Origin: Gyromitra esculenta
Taxonomy: Eukaryota > Ascomycota > Pezizomycetes > Pezizales > Discinaceae
Direction: 5' to 3'
DNA: 64,000 bases
Assembly (NCBI GenBank): GCA_038503075.1
Contig: JBCAML010000001.1
Span: 2,232,001-2,296,000, forward strand
Shown here: piece after piece, positions 47,501-59,558 of the stretch
How positions within the stretch are numbered: position 1 is the stretch's first letter
Layout: each line of letters begins with the position of its first letter
Notes under the pieces: generated by a model
Database searches by the model: none
What the model saw: the letters and a program-made list of their open reading frames with translations, nothing else
What the model was told of the DNA's origin: nothing
Position numbers and translations under genes: made by a program

Positions 47501-48839
47501 TTCTGTAAGCTTTCGACGGTCGCAGATTGGCTATCTTGGTCCCGCTTGATGTCCTTGATCCTCGCCTCATACTTTCTCAAATTTTTCCCTGCAATACTGA
47601 TTTTTTCATCAATAGGCACGAGTGAAGACTGTTTTTCCTCGACTTCTTTCTCCTTCCGTTTAATCGCACGCTCCTGTTTACTAACAGTCCTAGATGCTTG
47701 GGCCTGTTGAGCTTTCGCTTCTTCAAGCCGCGTCGCATACTTCTCGTGTGTGCGTCGAAACTCCTTAAGCTCTTCCTGGTGCTTCTCAATCTCTTGCTTG
47801 TTCTCCTCCATAGTCTGCTGGAAATGGAAGAGTTTCCAAAGAATGTGGGTTACGACAGCTTCATGTTTCTCGTCCTGTTTGGCTTGGTAGTTCTCCGCCT
47901 CTTTTTTTTGCTCCTGGTATTGTTTGATCTCCGCATTAATGCCACGGCGACGATTAAGGTTAAAATTAGAGGTTTCGGCAGCTTTTTCTTGCTCGACTTT
48001 AAGGCGCTCATATTCGGCTTTGTACTCAAGAGACCCAGATATCTGCTCGATAAGGCGAGTAAGATCTCTGGGGGATTGTGAGGCAATGGCTTCGACATCA
48101 CCCTGAAAGACTAGGAAGTTTCTAGCTTTGATTAGAATGTTCTCTTCCTCTAGCGCTGTGTTATACTGCGCAGCTGTGACCTGCTTCCCGTTGATCCTGT
48201 ATTCGCTTGCGCCCTGCGAGGTGATGGACCGTTTCCACTGCTGCTCTTCCCCGTTATCGTCTTCGTAAACAGCCATTACCCAAGCAGTCTTCGGATCTGC
48301 TTGGGTCCCTTGTGTCTCACTTTCCTCTTCTGCCTGTTGCTGCTCCTCCTCTTCACCTGCCGTTGAAGGTCCGGCGCCATTCGCAGTTTTCACACCGATT
48401 GTTGAAGTACGTAATACGCGGCCACGGTAGACAAGGTCCTTCAGATGCGCGGAGCGGAGATGTGACGATTTGATTCCGAGAACGAACGAGATCGCGTCCA
48501 TGCTATTCGCCCCCCAATTCAGATTAGTCTTTCCTGTCGCATGTGAGGGAGAGGGGCGAGCAACCAGTTCGATTTGCCGGAACCATTCGGACCAATAATA
48601 GACGTGAAATATGAGTCTCCGAAGTGAATACTCTGGTGACCTTTATACGACTTGAAGTCTATTCACCCCACCATAATATCAGCACTCGTATCCAATCGAA
48701 AATATATGTATATTAAACCAAGATAGAAGGGAACCAACTAAACAGCTCCAACCTCACGAGTTTCCTGCCATTTTTCCCTATCCGTCAGTCGTTCCCTTTT
48801 GTAACCCCGAACACTTTAAGAGCACCAAACGTACCCCAT
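44574..48839 (-). CDS. SMC1: cohesin ATPase Smc1
   Basis: Eight exons: 48839-48835, 48764-48739, 48658-48565, 48502-45787, 45732-45472, 45411-45206, 45138-44677 and 44604-44574; 3801 bases, 1266 aa, normal for the family. The first coding exon is only five bases (ATGGG) and joins to give MGKLVRLELFNFKSYKG. Walker A is GPNGSGKSN (residues about 34-42). Two long coiled coils flank the hinge, which ends AVTLDGTVIHKGGLMTGG. The C-terminal ATPase half has the signature LSGGEKTMAALAL (about 1169) and Walker B FFVLDEVDAALD (about 1193). Smc1 pairs with Smc3 to form the ring that holds sister chromatids. The last exon encodes TLDLRKYVDA. No lesion seen. Confidence 0.95.
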
Positions 48840-50437
48840 GATTCACCCTCTACCGCCGAGTCTCCGTAGATTGTTGTTTTGAGCTGCGCTTGAATTATGG
48901 GCGCGTTGGTAATGCGACAATTGCTGCGACTGGAGGGTTATTTGAGGCCTTTTTTTTTTTGTTTTCGCGGTAAGATAGAAGTCGACGCGTTCTGATTGAT
49001 TTGGTTTCGACTGACGCGCCCGCATGGCATGGCGTTTCCATGGACAAGATGAGTTACCCGGTCGCCCGAGACGATCTGTGCGACGCGATGACCGCCTATC
49101 AATGATGGTTTAAACTCCCTAAAACTACCAGCGAAAAAATTTAATATGGCTTCGGGGTACGAGTGTCGCAACCACAGACATCGTCAAAATTAAAGAATAA
49201 TAGATTCAACAACAAGAGTCTTAGGCGCATAGAAATGGAGTTGTTTAGATAGGCGAGTTAGTTTCTGTATTTTTTTGATAGTTTCGTAGTGTGCTCTCGG
49301 TTTGGGGTTCATCTTATAGTTTAAACTTTTAGGTGGTTCCGTGTTGTTGCTTTGTACCCCAAAGCCATATTTTATTTTTTAAGCAAGTAAGTAGCAATCA
49401 GACAAAATAGAGAACGCAAATAATTTTCACAACTTTCTAAGTTCGATTGGATTGGACATAGTTTACTTAGTCGCGAAATTTCAAGGTAGGTTAGCTTTAC
49501 AGTAAACTAAACCTAACCCTACTTTACCTACACATCTTCACGAGCGCTCTAGTCAATTGTGGGTTCTCCAAAACCCCCACTTTTGCTCACACTCTACTAA
49601 ACAATATATAAAGGGAGGTGGTTCACAACTATGTCATGATTTAATCGAGATCCGTTAACCATCAAAGTCCATGGCTACCTCGTTCAATGAGCATAATATA
49701 GGTCTTTTTCCGGATCCCAGACTTGGTTCGTTTTAACGATGTTCTTTGATTAAACCAGCACCATACAAACCCAACAGCCCCGATCAGTCAACTTACCTGG
49801 AATATTTCGAGTATATCACTGAAACACCCACGATGATTTTCGTTGAGTAGCTGTCACTATGTAAGGTGTCGTACCCCTCAATGAAAAATCTATCAGTCTA
49901 ATCCAACTAGTTAAATGTAGTTATGAAGACCGCCAGCCCTCAATATGTATACTAAAAGTGGGTTCCCAGCGGGGCCGTGGGAAATTACTCGGCCGTAGTT
50001 TTGCACGAGAATGAAAAAGCGTGTGTCGGAACGAGGTCGGCATATAAAATTTCTAGAAGCGACTCAGTTTCTGAGATTTCAACGCCTAGTCCTCGGAGCT
50101 CCCAGCGCAAGTTTTAGTAAAGTGGCAATGTAGGAATGAGCATACCACCTTCATGATACCTCCACCAAATCTGCTAGGTAAAATGTTGAAACAAGAAAAG
50201 TCCACAAAAAAATTCCCGATTAGCCCCAAGCCACAGTGATTTTCGTAGTGGCGGCTTGCCCATGGTGGTTCCTGCATTTTCATGGTGGGGTCCACCGCAG
50301 AGCTAGACCCTTTCAGTCCAACGTGCATTGCGGCTCTGCTGCATCGTGGTTGTCACCCCAAACTCAATCATCCTCGATGGATCAAGCTTAGCCATACGAT
50401 ATCTTTAAACAAGCAACTAGAGCCAAAGCCTGCCAAA
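48840..50437. other. intergenic between SMC1 and MED11
   Basis: 1.6 kb of AT-rich DNA between divergent genes. No tRNA, repeat or coding frame was recognised. Confidence 0.4.
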
Positions 50438-50975
50438 ATGTCTTCTCCGGACTTAATCATTCTTGATGCCCCCCCGTCTACCGCCCCCACTACTGCAACA
50501 GTGGCGGAAAAAACAGCTTCTCCAGCTAGTACACACATCAAGGAACTCAACGCTATAGACCAAGTATTCCTCCCCACTCTATTCATCCGTAGCTCACATA
50601 GCTAACATACTGTAGGATATCTCCAATCTTCTCGAAAGTGCTTCCCTGTCAATTCGGACCCTCACCACCACGCCCCCCTCACTCGATACCTTCACCACGC
50701 ACGCCTCCCGCTACCACTCGCTCCTTCAATCTATCACTGTACGACTACGGCGACAGATCCTGCTACTAGAGCAAGCCGATATCCCTGCTCCTAGTGACGG
50801 TACGGATGAGGCCGGAAAGCAAGGAGGTGGGATCGATGTAGGCGCCTTCAACAGTCGGAATGATGTAGTGGGGAGGGAGATGGAGGCAGAGCTGTGGAGG
50901 AGGGCAGGTGAGCTATTAAAGCGGGTTGAAGCAGCCACTAGTGCTAGTGAGGAAGATACAAATATGGGGCGGTAG
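50438..50975 (+). CDS. MED11: Mediator complex subunit 11
   Basis: Two exons: 50438-50563 and 50616-50975 (intron 52 bp, donor GTATTC, acceptor ACTGTAG), 161 aa. The N-terminus is Thr/Ala/Pro rich. The conserved core begins STHIKELNAIDQDISNLLESA, continues with LTTTPPSLDTFTTHASRYHSLLQSI and VRLRRQILLLEQADIPAP, and is helical as expected for the Med11-Med22 coiled coil. Med11 belongs to the Mediator head and bridges Pol II and TFIIH recruitment. The open frame extends upstream of the chosen ATG, but A-rich context (CCAAAATG) and family length favour this start. Confidence 0.85.
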
Positions 50976-51865
50976 GAAAAGGGGAAAAGCTGAGAAAGCG
51001 ATAACGATACCTACTACGAGAATAAACTTCTGTACTCACATAGCCACGACGCCACATTAAGTGGCTTTAATTCCGTAGAGATTTTATTCTCGTACCAGTA
51101 CTTTAATAATGTCAGTGTTATGGATTTTTTTTGGTTATGCGAGGAATCAGACGTTTCTCGCACCTGCGCCTTCCCGTACCTGCATTAATCCGATATTTCA
51201 ATAAAAATGTTCAATAGGACCATTGCAGAATATTGTGGAATCACAAGATAAACACGATGGCATGAACCGTACCATAAATCACGGGTTGAATGTACATACC
51301 TATCGAATAAATAAATAATAAATAACGATGGCATAAACCAGCTCGCCCAACAAATTTAAAAAAACCACCCCACGGACCACGCAATCCAATAACTTTTTGA
51401 TTTAACCAATTTCTATTTTATTCGTTTCCCACACATCAAATCCCTAATTATAGTTTACAAGAATATGGTATGGGTTTAAAAAGACTGCGACCCTCTCAAA
51501 GAACAGAAGGGCAAAAGATATAGTTGGACAAAGCTTGGGTATCAAATGCCTCTCCCCTCTTCGTTTTTTCTCTACACGAAGCCCCCCAACATTAAAAGCG
51601 TGATAGTCAGACATAAGCAAAACGCCGTGAATGACAAAAAGCATGACCGAAAAATTAAAAAATCAAATGGTACCCCCATCCTAGGTAACCCCCATCCCAC
51701 CCTAACCACGGATGTGCACAAACAGCAAGAGCTGCTGCACATACGACATTGAAGCTTTTCCCTCCCCCCTCTTCCAGTACACCGCATACACCGAACAACC
51801 CCATTTAAAAACCCTGTACAATAGATTTGTCCGCCGCACCCAAAAACCGTCCTCTATCGTAGTGT
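50976..51865. other. convergent spacer between MED11 and ERG3
   Basis: 3' flanks of both genes. A/T-rich runs near 51300-51360 are present. No gene is seen. Confidence 0.4.
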
Positions 51866-53036
51866 CTATTTTTCCTTCTTTGGCTCTACGGCATACTCCC
51901 TGTATGTATCGTCGCCCTCGACAGCAGCAACGACTTTCTCCATCTCTGCCACTTGTTTCTCCCATTCCTTGGTTGCCATCTTGGTCTCCTTGTAGAAGAG
52001 TTCCATGTTTGGCTTGCGATACGAGCCGAGGAGACGATCCCAGAGGGTTGTGTACTGACCGTAGTTGTAGTTGAAGTAGAGGTGGTGCATGGTGTGGCAG
52101 GCGGCGCCATTGATGATAGGAGAGTTGGCAACGTATTCTCCATCATCTGTCGAGGTATGTCAGCGTGGAAGTTCTTGACATGAAATATAGGAGGGAAAAA
52201 AAACATACGAATCATGATAGTCCACACGTTGATGAACATAAACAACCCAATATAGGCAAGCTTCTGCAGTGGGAAAATGAAAGGGAAAACGTGGTATGGC
52301 ACGCTCTGTAAAAATCCATCCATGGGGTGGAAAGCATGGCTGGCGTACGGAGTCGGCATGATCCATTTGTGGTGCGGCTTATGAAGAACCTTGTACACGC
52401 TCGGATGGTGTAGTCCACGGTGAATGAGGTAGATCCAGAAATCGGTGAACATGAGGAACATCGGGAATTGGAGCCACATGTAGGTCTTTCCGTAATCCTC
52501 GACATGTAGGTAGAGCTTCGAGTACCCACGGACCTCTGCCAGGAAGAAGGGCGCGGTGAAGATAGCCATTACTGGGAGAGATCGCATGGTTTGCGCAATT
52601 TCTTGCCGCATCTGGTTTTTGAGAAACTTGGGGTGTTTAAAGGTGTCCTTATCGAAGATAAACACGTAGGAGAGCGATGCGAAAACGAAGTATATAACGA
52701 GGCCGAAAATCCTATCATGGGGGTTGGGTTAGCAGACTGTGAGACCTCACGATGATGATAGGGGGCAAGTAAATACCAGGTTATCAAGAACAGAGACATC
52801 GTCTGTCTTTGCCAATCTCCTCGCTGCCATTGTGAGAGGTGCGCATATGGTGAAGGTTTGAAGCCCAAGAACTCTGATACGAAATCGTTCTCTACTGGGG
52901 CGTTGATACGAGCGGCGCTGGCAAGCGCAGTGGCATTGGCCTTTAAGGTTTGCAACGAAGGAGCCGCAAGAGGAAGTACAGTAGCGTATATCCTGTCGAA
53001 GAACAGGTTATCAGTGACTCCTAGCACGAAATCCAT
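51866..53036 (-). CDS. ERG3: sterol C5-desaturase (ergosterol pathway)
   Basis: Three exons: 53036-52777, 52711-52209 and 52146-51866; 1044 bases, 347 aa. Erg3 introduces the C5(6) double bond of ergosterol in the endoplasmic reticulum using di-iron, oxygen and cytochrome b5. The membrane fatty-acid hydroxylase histidine clusters are all present: HRGLHH (about 184), HKPHH (about 197) and HTMHH (about 272), together with four or so hydrophobic segments (MAIFTAPFFL, FPMFLMFTDFWIYLI, LAYIGLFMFINVWTIMI). The C-terminus is a charged helix ending in a lysine-rich PKKEK that could act as an ER-retrieval tail. Introns carry donors GTATTT and GTATGT. Length is normal; no lesion. Confidence 0.92.
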
Positions 53037-54831
53037 AGTGATGTCGTGAGACCACCAAGCAAAAGGGGGCTGTTTGCTGTTGGAAGAATTTTAATACGCC
53101 AACTCGCAGAAAGTCTAAGGGGAGACTAAACGAAAGGGACGACGGCGGTTGCTGTCGAGCAGATAGCGACTGTGGGTGTGTATGTAGGGAGTTCAAATCC
53201 AGCGCCCAAGCAGCGGCAGCAACAGATCTTTAAAGAGCAGAAGAATAAAGAAAGGAGCACTAATAATGGCAGGGGAAGAGTGAGAAAAATCATCTGGATT
53301 GATAAGATGGGTACGGATGGGGCTGCTCGGGGTCTGCTCCGCCAATACAAGCTGGCGCCACAACAGCATGGCCAAGGGGCTCATCCGGAAAGAGCTCGTC
53401 CGATACCCTCAATGTCGCATCCCATTATCTACTTTCAGCGCGCCGTACCTGATTTAGAAACCCCTCCGCTAAAATGGGCTCGAAACCAATCACTCAGAAA
53501 ACCCTTCACTTTGATCCAGACTCCTGAAGAGTTTTTCCAACTTAAGTATCACACCATGTCCCCACCTTTCGGATGCTAGCAGTCCCGGGACAACTGCCCT
53601 GGCCCCATTTGTTGTCGCGTGTCTTTTACGAACACGGGCGTGACGTCGCGTGGAAAAAAAAGGTGTTGATGCTTTCTGGAAAGATTCTTTCCGGAAAACG
53701 GATCATTATTGTCTTTAAGTAGTTACAGGATCAGCAACCGACCCCATCACGCTAGTTCACACGGAAACTGCCGGGATTGATGCCTTAAGCTCTCAAGAGA
53801 GCACACATTTACATGCATACGTGTAGCTTTGAAATCATTTGAGGATCTCTCGGCCCTGTAATTGCAATGTTACTCGGGCCGTGATGGGGCGTCACGCCAT
53901 GACGAAGGCCTCAGTCCAGCTTGCGAGATCATACAATATCACTCGATAATTATGTACACTCTGGAGTACATGTAGTGGTTGCGAGTTGATTGTTCTCTAA
54001 AAGTAACCATCCATGGGCTACAATGCAATACAGAATAAATCAAAAAGTTGCTAGAGCAGTTAACATTACAGGTTCTGCTAGGGAAAGCTTAGAATCGTCT
54101 CTAATGTTGATCGAGGGTGTGGCGTTTTATTGGTCTAGTCTCAGGTACCCCAGGACAAAGTCTCTACTCTCAGGCACATACCTTAGGATTGTACACGTGC
54201 ATGTTATTCCTGTCTCTTTGATTTGGAAGATGCCTACATGTATGCTATATAGCTGCAAGGCACTCCCGAAAATGGTTATATGTAGCTTTTAGTGCACGCG
54301 GGTTAGGTTCCTAGACGCACGCACGGAAAACCAACTGTGCATGCGTATGTTAAAACGAGTGATATACTATGCACATCATTGTTTTCATGATAAAGCCGTA
54401 ATTTTTAGCATGACCTCGGTATATTACATGTCCATTCTTTTTACTTTTTCTCCTGATTGTACTGGTAGAGATCTGATACTTGCTTACCTGTACGATAAGT
54501 GAAATTTATGTAACACCAAAACAAGACTGCGACAAAAGTTCCTTGCGCCTCAGCAAAAGTACCATACATGCTTCTTTTAGGGGGCTTTCCAATCGGTGAC
54601 TTCCTTGCCCCCGCACCTTGGTCTTATTATCAAAGTATGTTATTTATTGTTATTATTACTATTTATTTGTTCATTAGGTACATTCAACCCGAAGGCTATG
54701 GTACTCTTAAAAGTCCAAAAAGAAAACTAAAAAACTCGCAAAAATAAAGAGAAATTCAAAAGTCTAAAACCCAACTTCCAACTAAACTATGCCGTTCAAC
54801 TAAAATCCTCCCTTTTTACTCTTTTTCCCAA
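53037..54831. other. intergenic upstream of ERG3
   Basis: 1.8 kb. The first 350 bases form the ERG3 promoter side. A T-rich stretch precedes a CAACCCG repeat copy at 54672-54703. No coding region is supported. Confidence 0.4.
54672..54703 (+). repeat. dispersed CAACCCG-AGG-TATGG repeat, copy 3
   Basis: CATTAGGTACATTCAACCCG followed by AAGGCTATGG, closest to the copy at 4487; preceded by a run of ATTATT/ATTTATT words. Confidence 0.5.
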
Positions 54832-55203
54832 ATGGATGCAGTCTCAAACAGCGCCGTACCTTCGGAAAGGCGGTCTCACTGCCCTGACTCATCCACCGAT
54901 CTCCAAATCTTATCAACGTATGTGAAGCGCGACGTTCTCTCGCTCCTCTCGAGTCTTAAATCTTCAAAACCGCCAGCCAAACCCGTCGAACATGTTCAGA
55001 TTTTGGAGATAGGTGGTACTTTATTTATAAAACCAATTTCGGGCCCAAAGCCACCATTTCCGCGAGAATGGAGCCTTCAAATATTAATGGTATCCCTCAA
55101 GACTGGGAGAAAGAAAAAAAATACAAAATCCGACCTATCGCAGCAAAAGAATGGGAAGAACAACGTAATAGCTTCAAATGACAAATCTTGCTGTAAACCT
55201 TGA
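54832..55203 (+). CDS. doubtful hypothetical protein
   Basis: A 123-codon frame from ATG 54832, serine-rich at the start, with VEHVQILEIGGTLFIKPISG in the middle. An overlapping frame from about 55069 (PQDWEKEKKYKIRPI) also looks protein-like, which suggests either an intron or frameshift between them, or a decayed gene. No family recognised. Confidence 0.3.
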   Translation: MDAVSNSAVPSERRSHCPDSSTDLQILSTYVKRDVLSLLSSLKSSKPPAKPVEHVQILEIGGTLFIKPISGPKPPFPREWSLQILMVSLKTGRKKKNTKSDLSQQKNGKNNVIASNDKSCCKP

Positions 55204-57678
55204 TCTCGTGGAAGTCAGAAAGAAAATGGCAAAAGAGTTCGGATTTTCTGCGAAATACATATGTGTGCGCTTCTAGCCCATCATATTAATCATTTCTAAC
55301 CCTAAAGTGACGTATACTTAGCTTGAAGCAATGCATGACAGTAATCAAGAAATGCCGCCATAACCTCCGGGTTGGATGCGTGAATGACATATCTATCTAT
55401 CTATCTAGTAATCAAGAAATAGAACTTGCAAAAAAATCTCAGAAAGACAAAGGCGGTAGTGATGATAAGAATTCAGGATAAACGAGTGTTAGAGGGCAAA
55501 GAAACGAATTCCGCGCCCAACAGTCAACTGACTAATGAGCAGAACCTGGAACACGCACGCACAGGGTTGGGAAACAGCCGGAGTGGGAGGAAATAAATTC
55601 ACTCGTGGGTAAACCTCTCTCTTACGCCTACTCTTTCGCATATATTTAGCTTATTTCGGTAACTGTAGCGTCGCATGTGGACTATTGGACTTCGGATCCT
55701 GAATCTTCTATATGCAGCAGTCTAGTTGACGGACTTCATGTAAAAGGAGACGTATTATCACCAAGCAGTTTCTTCGCGCTCCCAATCACGCTCTTCCCGT
55801 AAGACTACTTTGACGCTTCGCATCGTCAATTTAATGATATACAGGAGATCTCGAGCTTACTCACCATTTCACCAATAACTAAATTTGCAACAAATATGGA
55901 TGAACGCTTTATCATGGGGAGAAAGTTGATGGTCAGGAGAAAGGAGAGATGAAAAAGATTAGTGAGATATTGAACCATACACTAAGATTGCCGAAATATA
56001 AAGGAGTGATATTTGAATATTACTTGACGGATGATGTTCAAACTTTCCTAGGGTGGCCCCAGTCGCATAGCCCGCCCCATCGGGACTACTCTAAAAGAGA
56101 TGGCACTTTTGAGAAGATTAAAGAAAAACCCGTCATAGATCCAACCATGCTAAATCGCGTCGTTTCCGTGCGTGACGGAGACAATCATATCTCGTCAAGG
56201 TCACCGAGAAATTCCGAGACCTAATTCACTGTCGACCCTTTGGCGACGATCACTCTGTTAGGGCGGGACGACCACGCTTAACCAAAGTCACTAGAATTGA
56301 TGGGTAAAGGTTGCGCACCTCGACTCTTCGACGCCCCCCCAACGACTGCCACCGCACCTAGTCCTATGCCCCGGAGATGTGGCCACGCCAAATTTAAGCC
56401 GAACTGGACGTCGGGAGGCCATATGATCTTGCATTTTAATGATCCGATACATACATAGTTTTCAGTATCTCTTCTCGCTGGCGCTATTTGAACACTATTA
56501 TTATTAATTTTACTCAGAGATTATACTTTGGATTTGAGAAAAGCACTCGGTAATTATCGATTACGTCAAGCTTTGTATAATTGTGGGAATCGGATTCGCG
56601 ATAGGTGTATGTTCGAGAGATATGATCGGTAGGTACCTGCAATAATATATGGTACGTTTTGTGATCATTCTCCTTAAGGCTCACACACGCAGCTAGATTC
56701 TATGTAAACGAAGTCATCTTTTGATTCGAGGTTGCGTACTGTTGAAGATAGATATCGTGATAAAGCTTAAATTGTATTAGGAGACATAAATCTAACGTTT
56801 CTGATAAGTGTTGAGGACATGGAATGTATTCGGTATCTGCGCAAAGACTAAACGATGAAGAAAGGAAGTGAAAAGAGAAACCAGCGAAACGACAGAGAGC
56901 TCTATATACCGCAAAGAGAGCTTAATACACGGGATATAGGATATCCCAGACGCCGACTCCGATCGGCCCGAAGGACCCTCAAACAGTCAAGCTTTACTAG
57001 CAGACCCGTATACCGGCCAAATGATCAAAAACCAATAAAAAACATGAACCCTAGGGGGTCTATAGATATATATCGTGTATATTTAGCAATAAGGTGTTCT
57101 ACATTCGAGTGACATTTCGTGACTAAACTGCACGGTTATGTATGAGTAATCACTAATAATCTCTTTCGCTGCGGCTTTAAGCAGCTGCAATTTCTGTAAA
57201 TCTAGATCGCTATATATGAAATCACTAGTATTATAATTTTATCGCGACCCTCATGGCGTAAAAAGGGGAGTGGTAGCTAAGTTACACTACATGTGGTTTA
57301 GTGATTTTCCACTATAAATGGCGCTCCAGGGCCATGGGCGTCTTATATCTGATCCCACGCTTCCATGAACGTAGCGTAAGTGAGAATAGGGGCGAATTTG
57401 GGCATAGGCTTGGGTTCGAGTTACTTTATCGCGAATTTGGATCCAGATAGGCTGTCTGTCTGGCGAGGTTTGATTACTTATGGCTATATATTTAGTTTTG
57501 GCGAGGAAAACAGCGACACTTTACTACATGTAATTAGTGGATATCGTGTTCTCATTTTTTAGAATCCTTAAATATGAGGATGTTAGCTCAATTGATCAAG
57601 GGCTGATAGCTCTACAGATAGAAACGTATGGAGCCGGATAAATTGTTCGGCGAACTACAGCCTCCTCTGCTGAAACTG
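55204..57678. other. gene-poor, repeat-derived region
   Basis: AT-rich sequence with an inverted CAACCCG repeat copy at 55358-55388, an (ATCT)n tract beside it, and short unsupported frames of 91 codons (55949) and 85 codons (56855). I recognise no gene. Confidence 0.4.
55358..55388 (-). repeat. dispersed CAACCCG repeat, inverted copy
   Basis: Minus strand reads CATTCACGCATCCAACCCGG then AGGTTATGG. It lies about 650 bp from the plus-strand copy at 54672; between them lies the doubtful frame at 54832. Confidence 0.45.
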
Positions 57679-58289
57679 ATACCGTATGTACCCATGAAAT
57701 ACGACCTAGCTCTGCGCAGCTGCCCCGTAGCTTACGCAGGGGACGAGCTTCTAAATGGTCAATACTAATTGTCCATGATCAAAAGTTTGCGTGTTTTCGA
57801 GTTAGCAACCAAATAAGAGTTCGAAATGAAAGTCCACCAATCCTGGGGGGAAGAAATCGGAAGAAGTCGGAGAAAATATCTTTCAACCTACTAATCTAAT
57901 TTCATACACCATAAACTTAATTTGTATTTTCTGGGGTTATAGAAAGCCTAGAAAAAACTCTGGGAAGATCTGAGCACAGACTGCGACAACTGAAGTTCGG
58001 CTGCAACTACACACACCACAAAAAGGTGGCCCTCTGACGCATATTCCTCCCATTTATTCCATCAGAATGGTGCTTTTGGCAGCTCTAAAAATATGAATAC
58101 AATCAACATAGCATACAGATATTTTTTCGATATTTTTTCGATTTTTTCCCTCCAGGATTGATGGACTTTCATTTTGGGCTTTTGTTCGGTTGCTAACTCG
58201 AAAACATGCAAACTTTTGATCATGGACAATACTATATCAGGTTTAACTCAGGGTAAAACTGGGTCGTATTTCACGAGTACATACGGTAT
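57679..58289. mobile_element. 611-bp fold-back element with long arms
   Basis: Arms of roughly 170-200 bp in inverted orientation. The outer block is ATACCGTATGTAC then TGAAATACGACC; the inner block is TTGTCCATGATCAAAAGTTT then GTTTTCGAGTTAGCAACC and ATGAAAGTCCA. The left arm carries about 30 extra bases containing a small GC-rich hairpin. The interior is non-coding. Confidence 0.75.
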
Positions 58290-58494
58290 TAGGAGCTACT
58301 AATTTTTGGCGTGTTTTGGTCACTATTTCCTATAGTCTTAGGACACGCGTTATAAGGCACTGGGCAGATTATCTGGGACCTAGAGGGTATGGTTTATGAT
58401 TGGCTGGAATTCGATATGTTTCAGCTGCGGAGTACTGCGCGTGCGTCTGCAGCTGGCTACTATGCAACGAGCTTGGATGTATAAACTTACTGTA

Positions 58495-58664
58495 CAGTCG
58501 CTCCCGGTCACTCGACGAAACTGGCCAGTTGACGAACAAGGGTCCGTAAAGGCGAAAGTTGGGTGCTTAGCCACTGGCAAACACACAAGGAAAGTTCGGT
58601 TCCTTGGTAACCAACATCCCTGGTCGTCAACTGGCCAGTTTCGTCGAGTGATCGGGAGCGACTG
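58495..58664. mobile_element. 170-bp MITE with 41-bp TIRs
   Basis: Termini CAGTCGCTCCCG then TCACTCGACGAAACTGGCCA then GTTGACGA are inverted repeats with a single mismatch across about 41 bp. TA precedes the left end; the right flank reads CA. Non-coding. The terminus resembles pogo/Fot1-type Tc1-mariner ends (inference). Confidence 0.78.
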
Positions 58665-58864
58665 CAGTCAGCATTATACCCTGCTAGCCAATGCTTGAAC
58701 TGAGCCGGTCTAACCGAAATCTGTCTGATCCTGTCCTTATAATTATCGTTGTAAAATATATATAGTGGACCAAGGCTAAAACCTGTACCGGAGGTGGAAC
58801 CAGGGAGGAGGTGGCAACCGAATCCCGAGCGCCAAGACTCCGAGTGATCGCTGGTGATCATGTC

Positions 58865-59289
58865 TCACGGTTGAGTCCCTTGTTTAAGCCCTTCGGTATC
58901 CCCGGAGGTGAGCAGTGCTACTTAAGCGAGGTATCAACACGTTCAAAGAGTGCAGGGTTTTCTACAGGTCCTACGATGGATATACTTCAAGGCGAAGTAT
59001 CGGCGGTGGTTCACAGCGACAGCGAGGATTCTGAAGTAGAATCGAAGTGAGATTATAACTTGATACAAGAGAAGTGAAACGAGAACGTTGCTTAAAGAAA
59101 GAAGAAGAAGAAGAAGAAGAAGAAGAAGGTACAATGACAACTAGAATCCGTCTCTTAAATACCCCACTTTTATTACTCCAAAACGCATACCCGAACGTAA
59201 CCGAACAATAACAAAGACATTATTTACCCTAACCGAAACCATTACAACCAACACATTATCCCCAACCCGTTATCCGTTCCCATCTGTGA
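58865..59289 (-). repeat. LTR A, 3' LTR of minus-strand chromovirus remnant
   Basis: 425 bp, sense on the minus strand, starting TCACAGATGGG and ending CAACCGTGA. It shares a TATTTAA promoter-like box, TTTAAGCAACGTTCTCGTT and CTTAAGTAGCACTGCTCACC with LTR B. A long (GAA)n run at 59099-59138 lies within it. It follows directly on the chromodomain end of a pol remnant. Confidence 0.75.
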
Positions 59290-59558
59290 AAGTAGCTCCC
59301 CCTCTCAAGCGTGAGCTCCTGCGAACAGTAGGCACTTGAATTGTCATAGTAGCGAGGAAGGTGTCCAGGGCCGCAGTATCCTTAAGATCTTCAGCAGGTT
59401 CCCAGGTAGGATGAGCATAGCCTGTCCATTCCACAAGGTATTGGAGTTGTCCTCGATGAGTACGGGTATCCAATATTTTCTCAATGTAATACTCCTCCTG
59501 ATCGTTAACAATAACAGGCATGGGAGGAGGTATAATTTGTCCTGGGAGAGCATCGTTT
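59270..59558 (-). pseudogene. integrase C-terminal chromodomain remnant
   Basis: The minus-strand frame encodes VNDQEEYYIEKILDTR, GQLQYLVEWTGY and WEPAEDL, a typical chromodomain of chromovirus integrases, which targets integration to modified histones. The stop lies inside the start of LTR A, as in related elements. The frame is cut at 59558 where LTR B of the plus-strand element begins, so the rest of this pol is displaced, probably beyond the right edge. Confidence 0.8.

Noticed and set aside
46886..47710. 274-codon plus-strand frame, serine and leucine rich
   Set aside because: It lies fully antisense to the SMC1 coiled-coil exon; the composition is the expected mirror of charged heptad codons.
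55949..56224. 91-codon plus-strand frame
   Set aside because: Isolated in a repeat-rich region with no recognisable family; may be a gene relic but is not supportable.
56855..57112. 85-codon plus-strand frame rich in Arg/Asn
   Set aside because: Composition follows AT-rich, A-purine bias; no motif.
59101..59138. (GAA)n microsatellite
   Set aside because: Simple repeat inside LTR A; not a separate feature of interest.
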